Of a stretch of 64,000 nt of DNA, positions 1-12,858 are shown piece after piece. The DNA lies in the NCBI RefSeq assembly GCF_022539505.1, contig NC_061510.1, positions 98,844,292 through 98,908,291 on the forward strand, in the 5' to 3' direction. The stretch's first letter is position 1; the number at the start of each line of letters is the position of its first letter. The notes under the pieces were generated by a model. It was given only the letters and a program-made list of their open reading frames with translations, did not search any database and had not been told where the DNA came from. The translations under genes were made by a program, and so were the position numbers. The stretch is from Lolium rigidum. Its lineage: Eukaryota; Streptophyta; Magnoliopsida; Poales; Poaceae.

Positions 1-247
1 CATACAAGAAGAGGTTAGTATGTTTCTGTTTCTAACATGCAATTTCCATTTGTTCTAGCATGCAAATTATATGAATTCAATGATAAAAAATAAATTAACT
101 CACTCTTGTTTCTGTGTACCATAGGATTCAGATTTGACCTTTGTATGATTGCTGGATGGAGATGGAAGCATGTTGCTGCCTTGCTGGAATGGTTGATGGA
201 TGGAGATGGAAGCATGCTTCATTTGAAACTGTTATGAATTGATGTTG

Positions 248-458
248 TTCTAAGACTATTTGTATCCTTCTAAGACTATTTGTATCCTATTCCTGGACCT
301 AGTTTGTGGTTCTAAGACTATTTGTATCCTTCTAAGACTATTTGTATCCTGTATTGTGTGAAACTATTGTGTGAATTTGTATGGAACTCTTTGTTGTCAA
401 CATGTTGCTGTACTAAATATTTGCTGTCAGTATCCTGTTGTTCTAAGACTATTTGTAT
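248..458. repeat. Short direct repeats, five copies of a 20-bp motif
   Basis: The motif TTCTAAGACTATTTGTATCC occurs at 248-267, 268-287, 310-329 and 330-349, with a diverged copy at 441-458. Two head-to-tail pairs are visible. A second short repeat (GATGGAGATGGAAGCATG) occurs twice just upstream, around 155-220. The region is AT-rich and I see no gene. It may be the interior flank of the hAT-like end that follows. Confidence 0.8.
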
Positions 459-539
459 ATAGTTGCTGTCAAAATTGATGTGTATGTATACTACTATAGT
501 TGCTGTCAATTTTTTTGCTATATTGTTGAATTTTGCTGC

Positions 540-705
540 ACTGGCGGGTCTCCACCGGGTCGCGGGTACCCGTCACGGGGCGGGTATGGTGGAGATCTTG
601 ACCCGCCGGCGGGTATGGAGGCGGGTGGTGGTGGCGGGGAGAGGTGGCCGGGGCGGGTATGGAGGTGCCATACCCGCCTCCATACCCGGCGGGTGCCATC
701 CGGAG
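540..705. mobile_element. Possible hAT-type transposon terminal region
   Basis: A dense cluster of the motif CGGGTA/TACCCG in both orientations (for example GCGGGTACCCGT, and GCGGGTATGG several times) ends shortly before the phosphate carrier 5' UTR. Clusters of such subterminal motifs are typical of plant Ac/hAT element ends. I cannot find the partner terminus or an 8-bp target duplication, so this is inference from composition only. Confidence 0.3.
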
Positions 706-1055
706 TCCGATCATTTCCTTGGAGCGGCGGTGGGCCCCCTCCGCCCCGCTCGCTGCGCGCGGCGTCACTGTTCCACCCAATCCGCACCCAAATCTCGCGT
801 CGGCGTCCCCACGAACAAAAAAAGCAGCAGCCGCCGCCGCCGCGCGCAGCACACGGTCCGCACGCCGCTTCGCGCGTTCGCCAGCCGCCGGTGCGGCGGA
901 AGAGGGGCCAGGGATTCCCAGCTCAGCTCAGCTCAGCTCGCGAAGCCCTGGAGCCGCGGCCTTCGCCGGAGCCCCCCACCCCGCTGCTCCCCCTACCATG
1001 CTCGTCCCCGCCCGCGACGACCTCCCGTGCACTCGCCCCCAGCTCCCCGCCCCGC

Positions 1056-4000
1056 ATGACGAGCCGCGACAAGGCCGGCTGCCCCACGGCCACGCTGCCG
1101 CTCGACCGCCTCCTGGCCTCGCTCGCCGCCAACGTGGAGCAGCTCGGCAAGAGGTGGGAGATCGCCGTCCGCGACCAGAGGGCGAAGGAAATCAAGAAGA
1201 TGGAGGGGAAGAAGGCGGAGATGGCGCCGGCGGTAGAGCTGCACACGCCGCTCTTCTACGCCACCTGCGCCCTCGGCGGGGTCCTCAGCACCGGCCTCAC
1301 CCACCTCGCCGTCACGCCGCTCGACCTCGTCAAGTGCAATATGCAGGTCTCTGCCAGATACTCCCTTGTTGCTCTCTCCCAATTACGTCTTGCTCACCAC
1401 AAATATCCAATGGAATTGCTTGCATCAATGCCAGGTTGACCCGAACAAGTACAGGGACATCTCATCCGGCTTCGGTGTGCTGCTCCAAGAGCAAGGTCTT
1501 GGGGGGTTCTTCAAAGGCTGGATGGCCACGCTGGTTGGGTATAGTAGCCAGGGAGCCTGCAAGTTTGGGTTCTACGAGTACTTCAAGAAGTGCTACTCGG
1601 ACATTGCTGGCCCAGAGAATGCTGACAGGCTGAAAACTGTGATCTACCTTGCCGCATCCGCGTCGGCTGAGGTGATTGCAGATATAGCTCTCTGCCCCAT
1701 GGAGGCCGTCAAGGTTCGGATCCAGACACAGCCGGGGTTTGCTCGATGCCTGACCGATGGGCTTCCCAAGCTTGTCCAGTCCGAAGGTGCCTTTGGGTAT
1801 AGATACTGCATGTCTTGTGTTGATTATTATTGTGTTAAAATTAGTTCCATTCAAGCTAGTTCAGAACACTCTTTAATGCCGTGTGGTAATTTCAGGCTTT
1901 ACAAGGGAATACTTCCTCTCTGGGGCCGCCAGATTCCTTGTGAGTCAAATTGATTACCATCTATCTTTTCCCATTGTATGTGTATATGCTAAGGGTTAAA
2001 TATAGTAGTACATACTAATGGGCCAAACAATAGTAGTAGTACTGAACGTTTAATACCAGAATCTTCTATGAGCTATTTTCAAGCTCAAACAATTTTAGAG
2101 CCTTTGATATTGTGTGTGGATATTATTGAGAGTGTTATGGGCTGGAAATGGTTCCAGAATGCCCACAAAACTGAGCTAGCCAAATGCCGGTGCAGATTTT
2201 CTATAAATCAACACTATATAAAATCTGACACTACCTAATATCTGTAATTTAGACCTAGTTTGCAGCCCATGCTCCATCATGAAAAGCCTAATTGATTTTA
2301 TTTGCTTCCTTTTATGGAATATGTTAAAATACTACTGTTATACACAATTTTAAGTAGACCGAATTATCATGACTACCATGAGGCAACCCAAGTTTTTATG
2401 ATTCATGTACTTAATTCCTCCTCGTAGTGTAATCCAGACCATATATACTCCCTCCGTTCCTTTTTAATTGACTCGGATTTAGTACAAACTTGTACTAAAT
2501 TCGAGTCAATTAAAAAAGAACGGAGGGAGTAGTTATCATGACACTTTATTATTATTGGAAAAATAAGGGTCTACATTTGAACCCTATACTCTAGCAAAGG
2601 TTCACTTTTCAACCCTGAACTCTGAATTTCAACCTTGAGCTATCAAAACCCTCCTGAAACCTTGGATTTTTTCACAAGTGATTTCAGCTGATGTGAATGC
2701 AAAGCGTTCAACACTTCATTAAACGAATCAGTTGAGTGAACAGATGGGTAATTGGCATGTGGAGTAGTGAGAGCTCAATGTTGTTTTAACCCTGACCTGT
2801 CCAGTCCAGTCATCATGAGCCGATTCATTTGATGACGTGGCAGTGACATAGACGTGGCAAACACGTGGTGTTCAAGCCGTCTGAAGAAACTTCTGAAACC
2901 ACTTGAGGTTGTAAAGTGAACGGTTTTGATAGTTCAGGCATGCATTTCAGAATTCAGATAGTCTTACAATGCAGGGTTGAAGGGTGGACTTCTACAAGGG
3001 TTTGAGGTTGAAACATGGGTTTTATTGCATTATTGTCGGAAAATCCATGTGCAAATATATCAGTTATTTGTGTGTTATGTAAATTTGTTTGCTAGTTTTT
3101 GGCCAATTGCTATCCATGAAAAGATATGAAAAACATGCCGGCCATTGGCAAATGACAAAAGATAGAAAAATAATTGGTTCAGTACAACGATTACGTGTCG
3201 CAACTTGTCGCTGGGGTACCGAAAAGCAGACAAGTCGTGACAAGTCTCGGCAAGTGCTAGACTTGTCGACAAGGAACTACTAAAAAATACTAAGGAAGGT
3301 AGAGGCGGAGGAGGCGGCGGTGCAGCTTCCGGAGGGGCTCAGGGCCCAGGGGAGAGGCGGAGGCGGCGACAGGGATGGGCGCCAGGGGAGAGGCGGCTGG
3401 GGGAGGGAGACGCGACCAGTTTCTGGGTTGTAGGGTTTCACGAAGACATTTTATATCCCAGGCATTTAATTTGTCTCTCGACTAGTTGACCTAGACAAGT
3501 CGAGATTTGTCGCCGACAAGTCAACTTCTCGATCGACAAGTTCAACTTGTCGTGTCGCTCCAGCGTGTCGACAGAGTTGCGACACGTAGACTTGTCGAGC
3601 GACACTTAATCGTTGGTTCAGTACCGTGCTTATGGATGTAGTACTTGATTGTTTCACATGGCTATGCAACAGTTTGTGCAGCCATCTTATACTCTTTATG
3701 TTAAGGTGCGACCCTGATTGCTTTCTCCATTACCTTGCAGACACTATGATGAAATTTGCTTGCTTTGAGACCATTGTTGAGATGGTGTACAAGCATGCTG
3801 TCCCAAAACCAAAAGACGAATGCAGTAAACCACTCCAACTAGCAGTGAGTTTCGCAGGGGGGTACATTGCTGGAGTCTTGTGTGCTGCTGTCTCTCACCC
3901 TGCAGATAACCTGGTGTCTTTCCTCAACAATGCAAAGGGAGCAACTGTGGCAGATGTAAGCCCAACTGTTATCTACATCTTGCACCACCTCACTGTCAGA

Positions 4001-4367
4001 TAGTATTCAAGTATAGTATTACTATTATTTTTTGTGCTGCTTATGATCAGTGACTTGCACTTCCAGGCTATAACAACCCTTGGGCTGTGGGGCCTTTTCA
4101 CCCGTGGCCTTCCGCTCCGAATTATTATGGTTGGTACTCTTACCGGAGCGCAATGGGCAACATATGACGCGTTTAAAGTATTTGTTGGACTGTAAGTACA
4201 TGTTATTTTGATTCCATGCATCACTGTCATGATCAACAATTTATGCCACAATATCAAATTATCTCACTGCCCGTGATTAATTCACCAGGCCAACATCCGG
4301 GGGAGTCAGCTCTAGTTATCGTGCTACCTCTACTTTACACCAAGTCGATCATGTAAAGCAGAACTGA
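1056..4367 (+). CDS. PHT3: Mitochondrial phosphate carrier protein (PHT3/MPT type)
   Basis: Six exons at 1056-1346, 1435-1796, 1896-1939, 3741-3955, 4067-4191 and 4289-4367 give a 371-residue protein; all introns are GT-AG and phases fit. It is a member of the mitochondrial carrier family, which exchanges phosphate (with H+ or against OH-) across the inner mitochondrial membrane to supply ATP synthase. Three carrier repeats are visible, each with a helix-kink motif: PLDLVK near residue 86, PMEAVK near 190 and the degenerate PADNLV of repeat 3. Length matches the family (about 350-375). The ATG at 1056 is the first in-frame Met before the conserved core; upstream ATGs lie in other frames. Intron 3 (1940-3740) is swollen by two MITEs. 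The C-terminus (SSYRATSTL region) is family-variable. A 3' UTR probably runs to about 4690, where an AATAAA lies at 4679. No clear TATA box is seen. The paralogue number cannot be assigned. Confidence 0.95.
2448..2529. mobile_element. Stowaway-type MITE in intron 3 of the phosphate carrier gene
   Basis: This 82-bp near-perfect palindrome starts CTCCCTCCGTTCC and ends with its complement (GAACGGAGGGAG). It is flanked by TA on both sides (2446-2447, 2530-2531). Terminal sequence and TA target duplication are diagnostic of Stowaway (Tc1/mariner-derived) MITEs of grasses. Confidence 0.95.
3186..3614. mobile_element. Non-autonomous Mutator-like element in the same intron
   Basis: The termini read AACGATTACGTGTCGC at the left and, inverted, AACGATTAAGTGTCGC at the right. 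The element is flanked by a perfect 10-bp direct repeat, GGTTCAGTAC (3176-3185 and 3615-3624). Subterminal regions are crowded with the motif CGACAAGT/ACTTGTCG in both orientations. The centre (about 3300-3420) is strikingly GGAGGCGG-rich and could be captured exon sequence. A 9-10 bp duplication fits the Mutator superfamily; the exact family is not recognised. Confidence 0.75.
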
Positions 4368-5980
<1,613 letters not shown>

Positions 5981-7019
5981 AGCCTGAGGGGCCCTGCCTG
6001 TCGGCTTGTGCTTAGGGTTGTTAGGGTTTCGGTTCTGTGCGTGAGTTGTTCGGGAGTGATGGCATGTAGTGATGGAATTTGTTGCATATGGATGGATGGA
6101 TGGATGGATGAATGAATAGATCTGGTGTTTCTAGCAGATGTCTGATTTGCCATTGTGAATGAATGAATATAATGTCTCCGCCTTTTGTTTGTCCTGAAAT
6201 GTTTTCTTCATTGAGTGTTATCATTTGATCATTGTTCTCAGTCCTCTTAAGCTTCTGGTCATTGCTTGTCGATTGTTTTTCTTGTTATGGCGTTTATCTT
6301 TCATTTGACATAATCTGTAACTGTGCAATCATCCGTTTTAAGCTTCTGTATGCGCATAGCAAGATCCAGTCGACAAAATTGTGCCTCCAGCAGCATGCTT
6401 TTGACCGGTTTCTCCAACTAGTCTCATGTAACGCACATTCTTTACAATCTTTCTATTAGAAATTTCATGTAAGTTTGTATGAGGTTACAGGAAGTGTTTC
6501 CAGCAACGACATGCAAACCCTGGTTATTTTAGAGAAGAAAAACTGCACCAACTAATTTGGAACCGAAGGACACAAAGTATGCTTCACTTTATGATTGCAA
6601 TATTCAGAGGAAACTAATGGATTAAAGAAACAGATTATCTTGTGCACCAAGAGCATGTTACGGCAAATTGCTTCACAAGCAGGTCGGAGCATGAAGCTCA
6701 TTCAATCATCTTCGAGATCTTCCAAACGTACTCAGTATTTTCGAACAACATTCAACTTTACCCAGGAGTCTGACAGTTAGGCACTATCCAACAGGAATAC
6801 AGGATAATGCGTAAAAGACAAATCTCCATAGAGAAGCACTGACAAGTAACAACACATAAGCTGATTGAATGTTTTGCTTGAAAACACAATTGAACAATGT
6901 AACAGCTTACAGTACAATAAAGTCTCAGAAAACAATGTTGGTGCATATGGCAACAAGCCGGTTCAGATAAAGCAAGTGTTCAAAATTTGTAGCCTGATTG
7001 TTGCTGCCACTCTGATCAC
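5981..7019. other. Intergenic between H4 and SF3A2 (convergent 3' ends)
   Basis: The first 200-250 bases are the H4 3' UTR, with an ATGG/ATGA microsatellite around 6087-6118. The last part (about 6750-7019) is likely SF3A2 3' UTR on the minus strand. Nothing with coding features is seen between them. Confidence 0.6.
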
Positions 7020-10000
7020 CTACTGCTGAGGCCCAGGAAAGCCTTGCATCGGAGGGCGTGGCGGAGGCGCCCCAGGAGTGAAGTTAGCCATTGCACCACC
7101 AGAAGGAGGTGGAGGTGGTATTGATCGCGGAGGACCATTTGCAATCGGAGGTGGAGGTGGTGGAGGTTGAAAGCCATTCATTGGTGGTGGTGGGATCCTA
7201 TGGGGCATCCCCATAGGTGCATGCGGTGGAGGTGGCGGTGGAGCTTGTGGATGGGGCGGTGGCCTTGGAGGAGCACCAGGAGGGCCTTCTGTCCCATTTG
7301 GGACAGTCCCAGGAGCAGCTGGTTGCCTGTTAGCCTCCGGTAGTCTTGGCTTGAAGTATAGTTGCATCTGTTTCCAGAAACAAATCGAAGGTTGTGAAAC
7401 CAATTGTGCTTATAAAGGCAGCTAAACAAAACGGCAAAACATGTATAGAGAAACTCACAATGTACGACTTCTTGTCTGGATCCCAATATGAGAAAAACTT
7501 GTCTGTTGATTTGTCAATCTCTGTGCTTGGTATCTGCAAAAAATGAAGATTATCAGTACACATTCGTTTGCCAATAGATCTGATGCCTCGGCAGCAAATT
7601 TTTGCAAGAGATGCACCTTAAAGCCAATGGTTTCGTATGGATCTGCCGCGAAAAGTAGATATTGAAAATTCTTGTCCCAAGATTGGATTTTCTGTACAAC
7701 AATAGTGGTATGTTAGCACATGGAAAAGTACAACAGTAAAGCACCATATATCAGGCTGATCACGCTCGCGGATCAGTTTTCTCACCTGTTCATATGACGC
7801 CATGAAACGGTGCCTTGGCTTGCTATTATCTTCGATTTCTTGGTACTCAATCTGAAAAAATATAAAAAATATCAGTCCACTACTCCAGTGTACAGACTCA
7901 TCAAATGTTTGTAACAGAAGAATTAATGAGGGACATATTTTCAGGCCCATCAATCTGTGGGTAAACTGGCTGATTACTTGGCTGTGGGGTTACTATTCTG
8001 AATGCAGTACCAATTCAAGAAGGCTAATTTATCAAAAGATAAATTTCCAGATAACAATTGTAAAATTAGTTTGCCCATGTGATGTAGGTGAAACAGAATA
8101 AGGAACACACATTAATTAACTTAAATATGGAAATGAATCTAACTTAACTGGTATCACTATAAGATCCTTGGCGTATGTAATTCAGACACCTACATGACAT
8201 AACATGAAATGAAGAAATGTATAAAAATTGTCTCTACATATGGGAAGATGGTAAAGTGAACTTATTAGACGTGGATTTCACTATTATCATGTACTCCCTC
8301 CGTTTCCCATGAAACATGTCTTAACTTCATCTAGATTTGGATGTATAGGGTGTGTTTGGCAGCTCGTGCCATCTCAGAGTAACTATCTCCCCTCACACAT
8401 GGTGACCTCATGCATGCCCAACTGAGATTTTGTGGTTGTTTGGCAGACCGGCCTGGTTGAGAGATGCTGAGTTCAGAAGTTGTTTGGTATAGCTTGTATA
8501 CACTAGACGTGCTGAGCCTGAATTTTTATAGAAAGGTCCTTAAGCAGAAAAATAAAAAGCAATCAAGTCCATTCGTCAAGGCCACCGTATTGGGTATGCT
8601 GGCCGGAGCTGTGCTTGGCGGCGCGTCAACCCAGCGCGTCTTGGCGGCGCGTCGAGGAGGCAGTCGACGCCGAGCGTCTTGGCGGCACATCGATGCAGCG
8701 GTTGGCGTCGACGCAACGCGTCCTAGCGGCGCGTCGAGGCGACGGTCGAGGCCGCGCGTCCTGGCGGCGCATCGATCCAACATGTCCAGCGGTTAGGCGG
8801 CGACGGCGATTGGCGCCTGCATCTGGCCGGCGTCGTGGACTTCCTGCTCGGCTGGCGGGTGAGGAGAAGGGCCAGAGCGAAGGAGGACCAAGCCTGGGAG
8901 CCCCTTGTCGGCGGTGGCGGGGCGGGAGGGCGCCGTCGCGAGCTCCTGGGTCTGCCCTGCGTCCCCTGTTCCTGATCAGCCGGCGGGAGAGGAGGAGGGC
9001 TGGAGCAAGAAGAGGAAGAACAGGGGAAATGAGGAAAGAAATTGGTGGGAGTGGGAGTCTGGGGGGGGGGGGGCGTGGATGGGATACGCTGGGAGTTTTG
9101 CGGGATGAGTTCGCCCAGGCTGAGTTGTGAGGTTTTTTCGCATGAGGTGAGCTAAGCTGAGGTGGACCACTCAGTCTAACAAACAAGGTATGGTTGGTTG
9201 GGATGAGTTGAGATGAGAATATCTGGGTTCCCCCAGGCTACCAAACACACCCATAGTGTCTAGATACATCGAAATTTAGACAAAGTTCAGATATCTTTTA
9301 TGGGACGGAGGGAGTACAAGATACTGAATTGACTGACTTCAAGCAGAAGTTAAATACAAAGACGATGAATACTAACCTCGAAAAGAAATGAGTGTTGCTT
9401 CGTGTCAGGATCATACTGTTTAGTTACTGTATACCCAGGTCTGCCAATCTTAACTGCACAGCAAGGAAACATAGTTATGAGTTATATGACTTGTGAAGAT
9501 AGCTAGCAAGAAAACATAATTATGTGCAGAGAATAGGATAGCATAAATGTACTACCACAATGAAACGAATATAAGGGCCTTAATAGCTTGCACGAGAACA
9601 ACACTCTTGATGTTTCAACATTTAAGAAATTGCTAGAACAAAATTAAACTTCCTATAGATTTGTCTGTCCTGTCAAAACGACTTTTGGGAAATTGCTGTA
9701 CCACAGGATCCATGCTTATGCCCCAAATGCCCATTAGTACAGTAACACCAAAGAGCATAGAACTTCTGTTTAAATAGTCCATGGTGATTTTACAAGGCTT
9801 TTTTATCTGGATGTGGAGACAATCCAACCAACCCAATACTGAACATAGAAAGCATTTCAGGCCCCTTTAGCTAGGGATCTTTGATTACTAAAACCGTCTA
9901 TTTACTTTTCACTATTGCCTTACCAATACATCAATACTACACCTAATAGTGGACACCATTTTTAGAAGAATATATCATCAGGACATGTTCAGTGTTCAAA

Positions 10001-10924
10001 TACTAATCAATGGTTACTGCAATACAGAAAGTAGCATCTTGCCTCTTATTCTCATGCCTAAGTTTTTCAGAAAACACAAAGCATAGTACAAGATTGGTAA
10101 ATGGAAGTGCAAAGTTTGACACTCTCCGGATCCACAATTATACACACCCATCCTCCACACAATCCACAACCATCGTGTTCGAGCTAATGAGTATCCCAAG
10201 AACATGATGAATTCACATCAAGACGGAACTTCAAATACCACCAAAATCATCACAAGTAATCCACGGATATAAGCATTGTCACTCAGGCCATATCACAAAG
10301 GAAAAGACACAAGGTTATATGCGGATATTGTTGGCTCTCCAAGTACCCCGAACAAACCTAGTGCAATAACGGTCGGCAATCAAATTTAATAAACATAGTC
10401 CAAGCAACTGCAGAACGAGAATAAGCAGGCCCAAGATAGTGGAACCATTGCAAGGAGAACCTTAAATCTAGCCGGGCAAAAACAGAGGGGGCTAAAAGTT
10501 CACGCACCAGACTTGCGGGGCCCGACCTTGCGCTTGTTCGGCTGGGGCTGCGCGGGCGCGTCCTTGGCCTCGCGGGCGGCGCGCTTGGCGAGGTTGGTCT
10601 GGTGCCGCTTCCCCTGCGTGTGCGCCAGGTAGTTCCCCTCGTTGTTGTGCAGCGTCAGGCAGAGTTTGCACTCGTAGCTTCACAGAGAGGAAGAAAACAA
10701 GCGGAATCAGCAGGCGGAGCGGCGCGAATCGAGAGCACGAAGAATCTAGGGTTTTGGTTGGGGAGGGGGTACCTGCCGAGATGGTTGCGCATGAAGTAGG
10801 GGTCCTTGGCGAGGTCGATGGTCTCCATGGCGAGGCGGCGGAGGCGCTCCCGCCGGTCGATGGCCTCATTCTGGGCGGTGGCGGCGCCGCCGCTGCCGGG
10901 CTTGGAGCCCCACTCGCGATCCAT
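7020..10924 (-). CDS. SF3A2: Splicing factor 3A subunit 2 (SF3a66/Prp11 homologue)
   Basis: Seven exons, in transcription order 10924-10773, 10677-10508, 9453-9377, 7851-7786, 7691-7617, 7533-7459 and 7367-7020, give 320 residues; all introns are GT-AG and phases agree. This U2 snRNP subunit (SF3A complex) acts in the nucleus in branch-site recognition and pre-spliceosome assembly. A matrin-type C2H2 zinc finger is visible at about residues 52-77 (CKLC...H...H). It is followed by a lysine-rich KRKVGPRKS segment, the conserved GRPGY and KPRHRFM blocks, and the YLLFAADPYETIGFK block. The last exon encodes a C-terminal tail of PPPP tracts of about 100 residues, as in animal and plant homologues (yeast Prp11 lacks it). 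The ATG at 10924 precedes the conserved DREWGSKPG start. Intron 3 (7852-9376) is expanded by nested MITEs. Confidence 0.96.
8348..9252. mobile_element. 905-bp element nested in the Stowaway MITE
   Basis: The termini GGGTGTGTTTGG (8348) and CCAAACACACCC (to 9252) are perfect 12-bp inverted repeats, flanked by ATA on both sides (8345-8347, 9253-9255). A 3-bp A/T duplication suggests the PIF/Harbinger (Tourist-like) superfamily, but the ends are not a family I can name. The interior (8600-9060) is very GC-rich and unlike the intron around it. Long frames exist on both strands there, but none shows a recognisable domain. Confidence 0.75.
8608..8790. repeat. Degenerate GC-rich tandem motif within the nested element
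   Basis: Variants of GGCGGCGCGTCGAGGC / TTGGCGGCGCGTC recur about five times at 40-60 bp spacing. These direct repeats lie inside the 905-bp element. No function is evident. Confidence 0.6.
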
Positions 10925-12858
10925 GGCGTCTGCTCCGCTCGGCCGCCTCTCGAGTAGTCGAGTGTTGTCGAGTAGACACGCCCGTGTTGTTCGATAATAT
11001 TTCCGGCTCTAGTCGGCTTGCCTCTGAATCGGCCCGAGCCCTTACCGACCCGGTTGAGCTACGGCATCTTGTCTGGATGGGCTTTACCTGGGCTTCGTAT
11101 GGCAATACACACTAGCAAAAAAAAAGTTCTAAAAAAGACTACAGAAAAAAAACATTCTAAAGAAGACATAAAGTTTGCGCTTGACATCGTGATGGAGTAT
11201 GGACCATAATAATCTTATTTCATATTGCTTATTTCATGTTTTGATAACCACTTTTCTTCTTCGTTTGTGTTTATTTCTCCACAATGGTAAATAAACAAGA
11301 TAAGCTCAACACATGTAATTGATTCTAAATTGCAGCCTAGACGAGGGAACAATAATCCAGAATTGAAATATTGCACATCCCCTGAAGAGTTTTTCTAAAA
11401 CATATAATACATAGATACAACTGGATTGTATCCACACTATTATCGCAACACGCTACCATATTCAGCGTGTTAATGCCTCCAAGCCCGTGAGCCTTCGAGA
11501 TGCATACCCCTCTTTGGACACGGCTGGTCATGCCTCTATACCTAAAGGGGGCTTTAATGCACGAGCTTAGCATGTACTTATTCTCTTTGCTCCCCAAAAA
11601 AGAACAATAGCATGTTCCTCAGAATTAAGAAGCAGGAGAAAACTTTGTACAATGGATCCTAGCCAGCCACAATCATTACCCTTGAGCGATAAAAATGAGA
11701 TCTTTTGTCCATTCTCGTCTTGACGTCATCAGCACTGGCACCAAAGGGGCATCAATAAGGGAAGACGAGAGGGAAGGAGGAAAAATGTGGTGGCAAAGAA
11801 AAGAAAGAGCTCAATGGTACAACTACCAAATATGAAGCAATTGACATTTACGTACCAGAAAATCGATAACTACATACCAACTTTTATTTTGTTTTATTAG
11901 TCAAAACCTCGATTCTATCGAGACTAAGAAAGTTCACCATGAGAGAGACTTCCACATAAACATTACCAAGTTGTTATGAACAATGCACAGATTTGCATAA
12001 AAAATATAACACAAACAACAATCAAGAACGACATAGTGAAATCACCTGTATCTTAAGATATATCATCTTTTATACTCTTTTTAAGACTTGAGTTGGTGGT
12101 GGTCCGTTCACCCCTACAAGATTCTCTCTCATCTTGCCAACAAGTTAATTTCCGTGGTTATGATACGTTCTTTGCTCTAGGTACATCATGCATATAACTT
12201 TTTTTATTAGTCTTTTCCACAGAAGAATCTTTTGATCAATCATTCAGATTTAAAGTGTAGATAATTTCATGATTTTAAATAAATTCATACACTATGATGA
12301 CATAAGAGTTTGAATAACTCAAACAAAGAAAAAAAATAGAACCTCCGTAGCGAAACTAAAGCATTTGGCTACTTATTACAGATTTACAGTATACAAATAA
12401 ACGAAAAACCAATTACATCCTAGCCATATGAAATACTACTCTCTTTGATCCATAAAAAGTGTTGTGATTTTAGAAGCAATAACAAAACAACATCATATTA
12501 GCATCCAAGCACGAAACGTTAAAAATAAAATGGGGAACAACAAACCATCTAACCTATCAACATCTGCAACCCGCAGCAAACTTCAACAACATCACAACTT
12601 TTACAGCAAAATCAATACTATACTTTTACAGCAAAATCAATACATCTGCAACCCGTAGTAGTATGTAAAAAATATCGCGTGAACTGTATGGGGTACTAGA
12701 TAATAACCGTATGCATATCACGTGGCGCAGAAGGAACAAAGCTTGAGGAAGAATCCTTGCAAATTAAATTCACAACATGATCATCGCTTAGACAGACCTT
12801 AAACTGGTACACACCTTCTTACTAATAAAATCCATCAAATCAACACTGCACACTCCCG
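10925..12858. other. Intergenic, no gene seen
   Basis: 10925-11050 is the GC-rich 5' UTR/promoter of SF3A2 (minus strand). From 11100 to about 12780 the sequence is AT-rich with short frames only. A decayed MITE-like end (CTCTCTTTGATCCATAAAAAG, near 12440) is present. 12780-12858 is probably the 3' UTR of the strictosidine-synthase-like gene. Confidence 0.55.

Larger units (their letters stand above)
8294..9314. mobile_element. Stowaway-type MITE split by a later insertion
   Basis: The outer ends CTCCCTCCGTTTCC (from 8294) and GGGACGGAGGGAG (to 9314) are inverted repeats flanked by TA (8292-8293, 9315-9316). The left arm (8294-8347) and right arm (9253-9314) are interrupted by a 905-bp element, making a nested pair inside intron 3 of SF3A2. 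Confidence 0.85.

Noticed and set aside
453..1633. Several long overlapping frames on both strands
   Set aside because: They are by-products of the GC-rich promoter, 5' UTR and exon 1; only the 1056 frame matches a carrier family protein.
8464..9186. Long frames inside the nested SF3A2 intron element
   Set aside because: Arg/Ala-rich translations on both strands of a GC-rich repeat; no domain.
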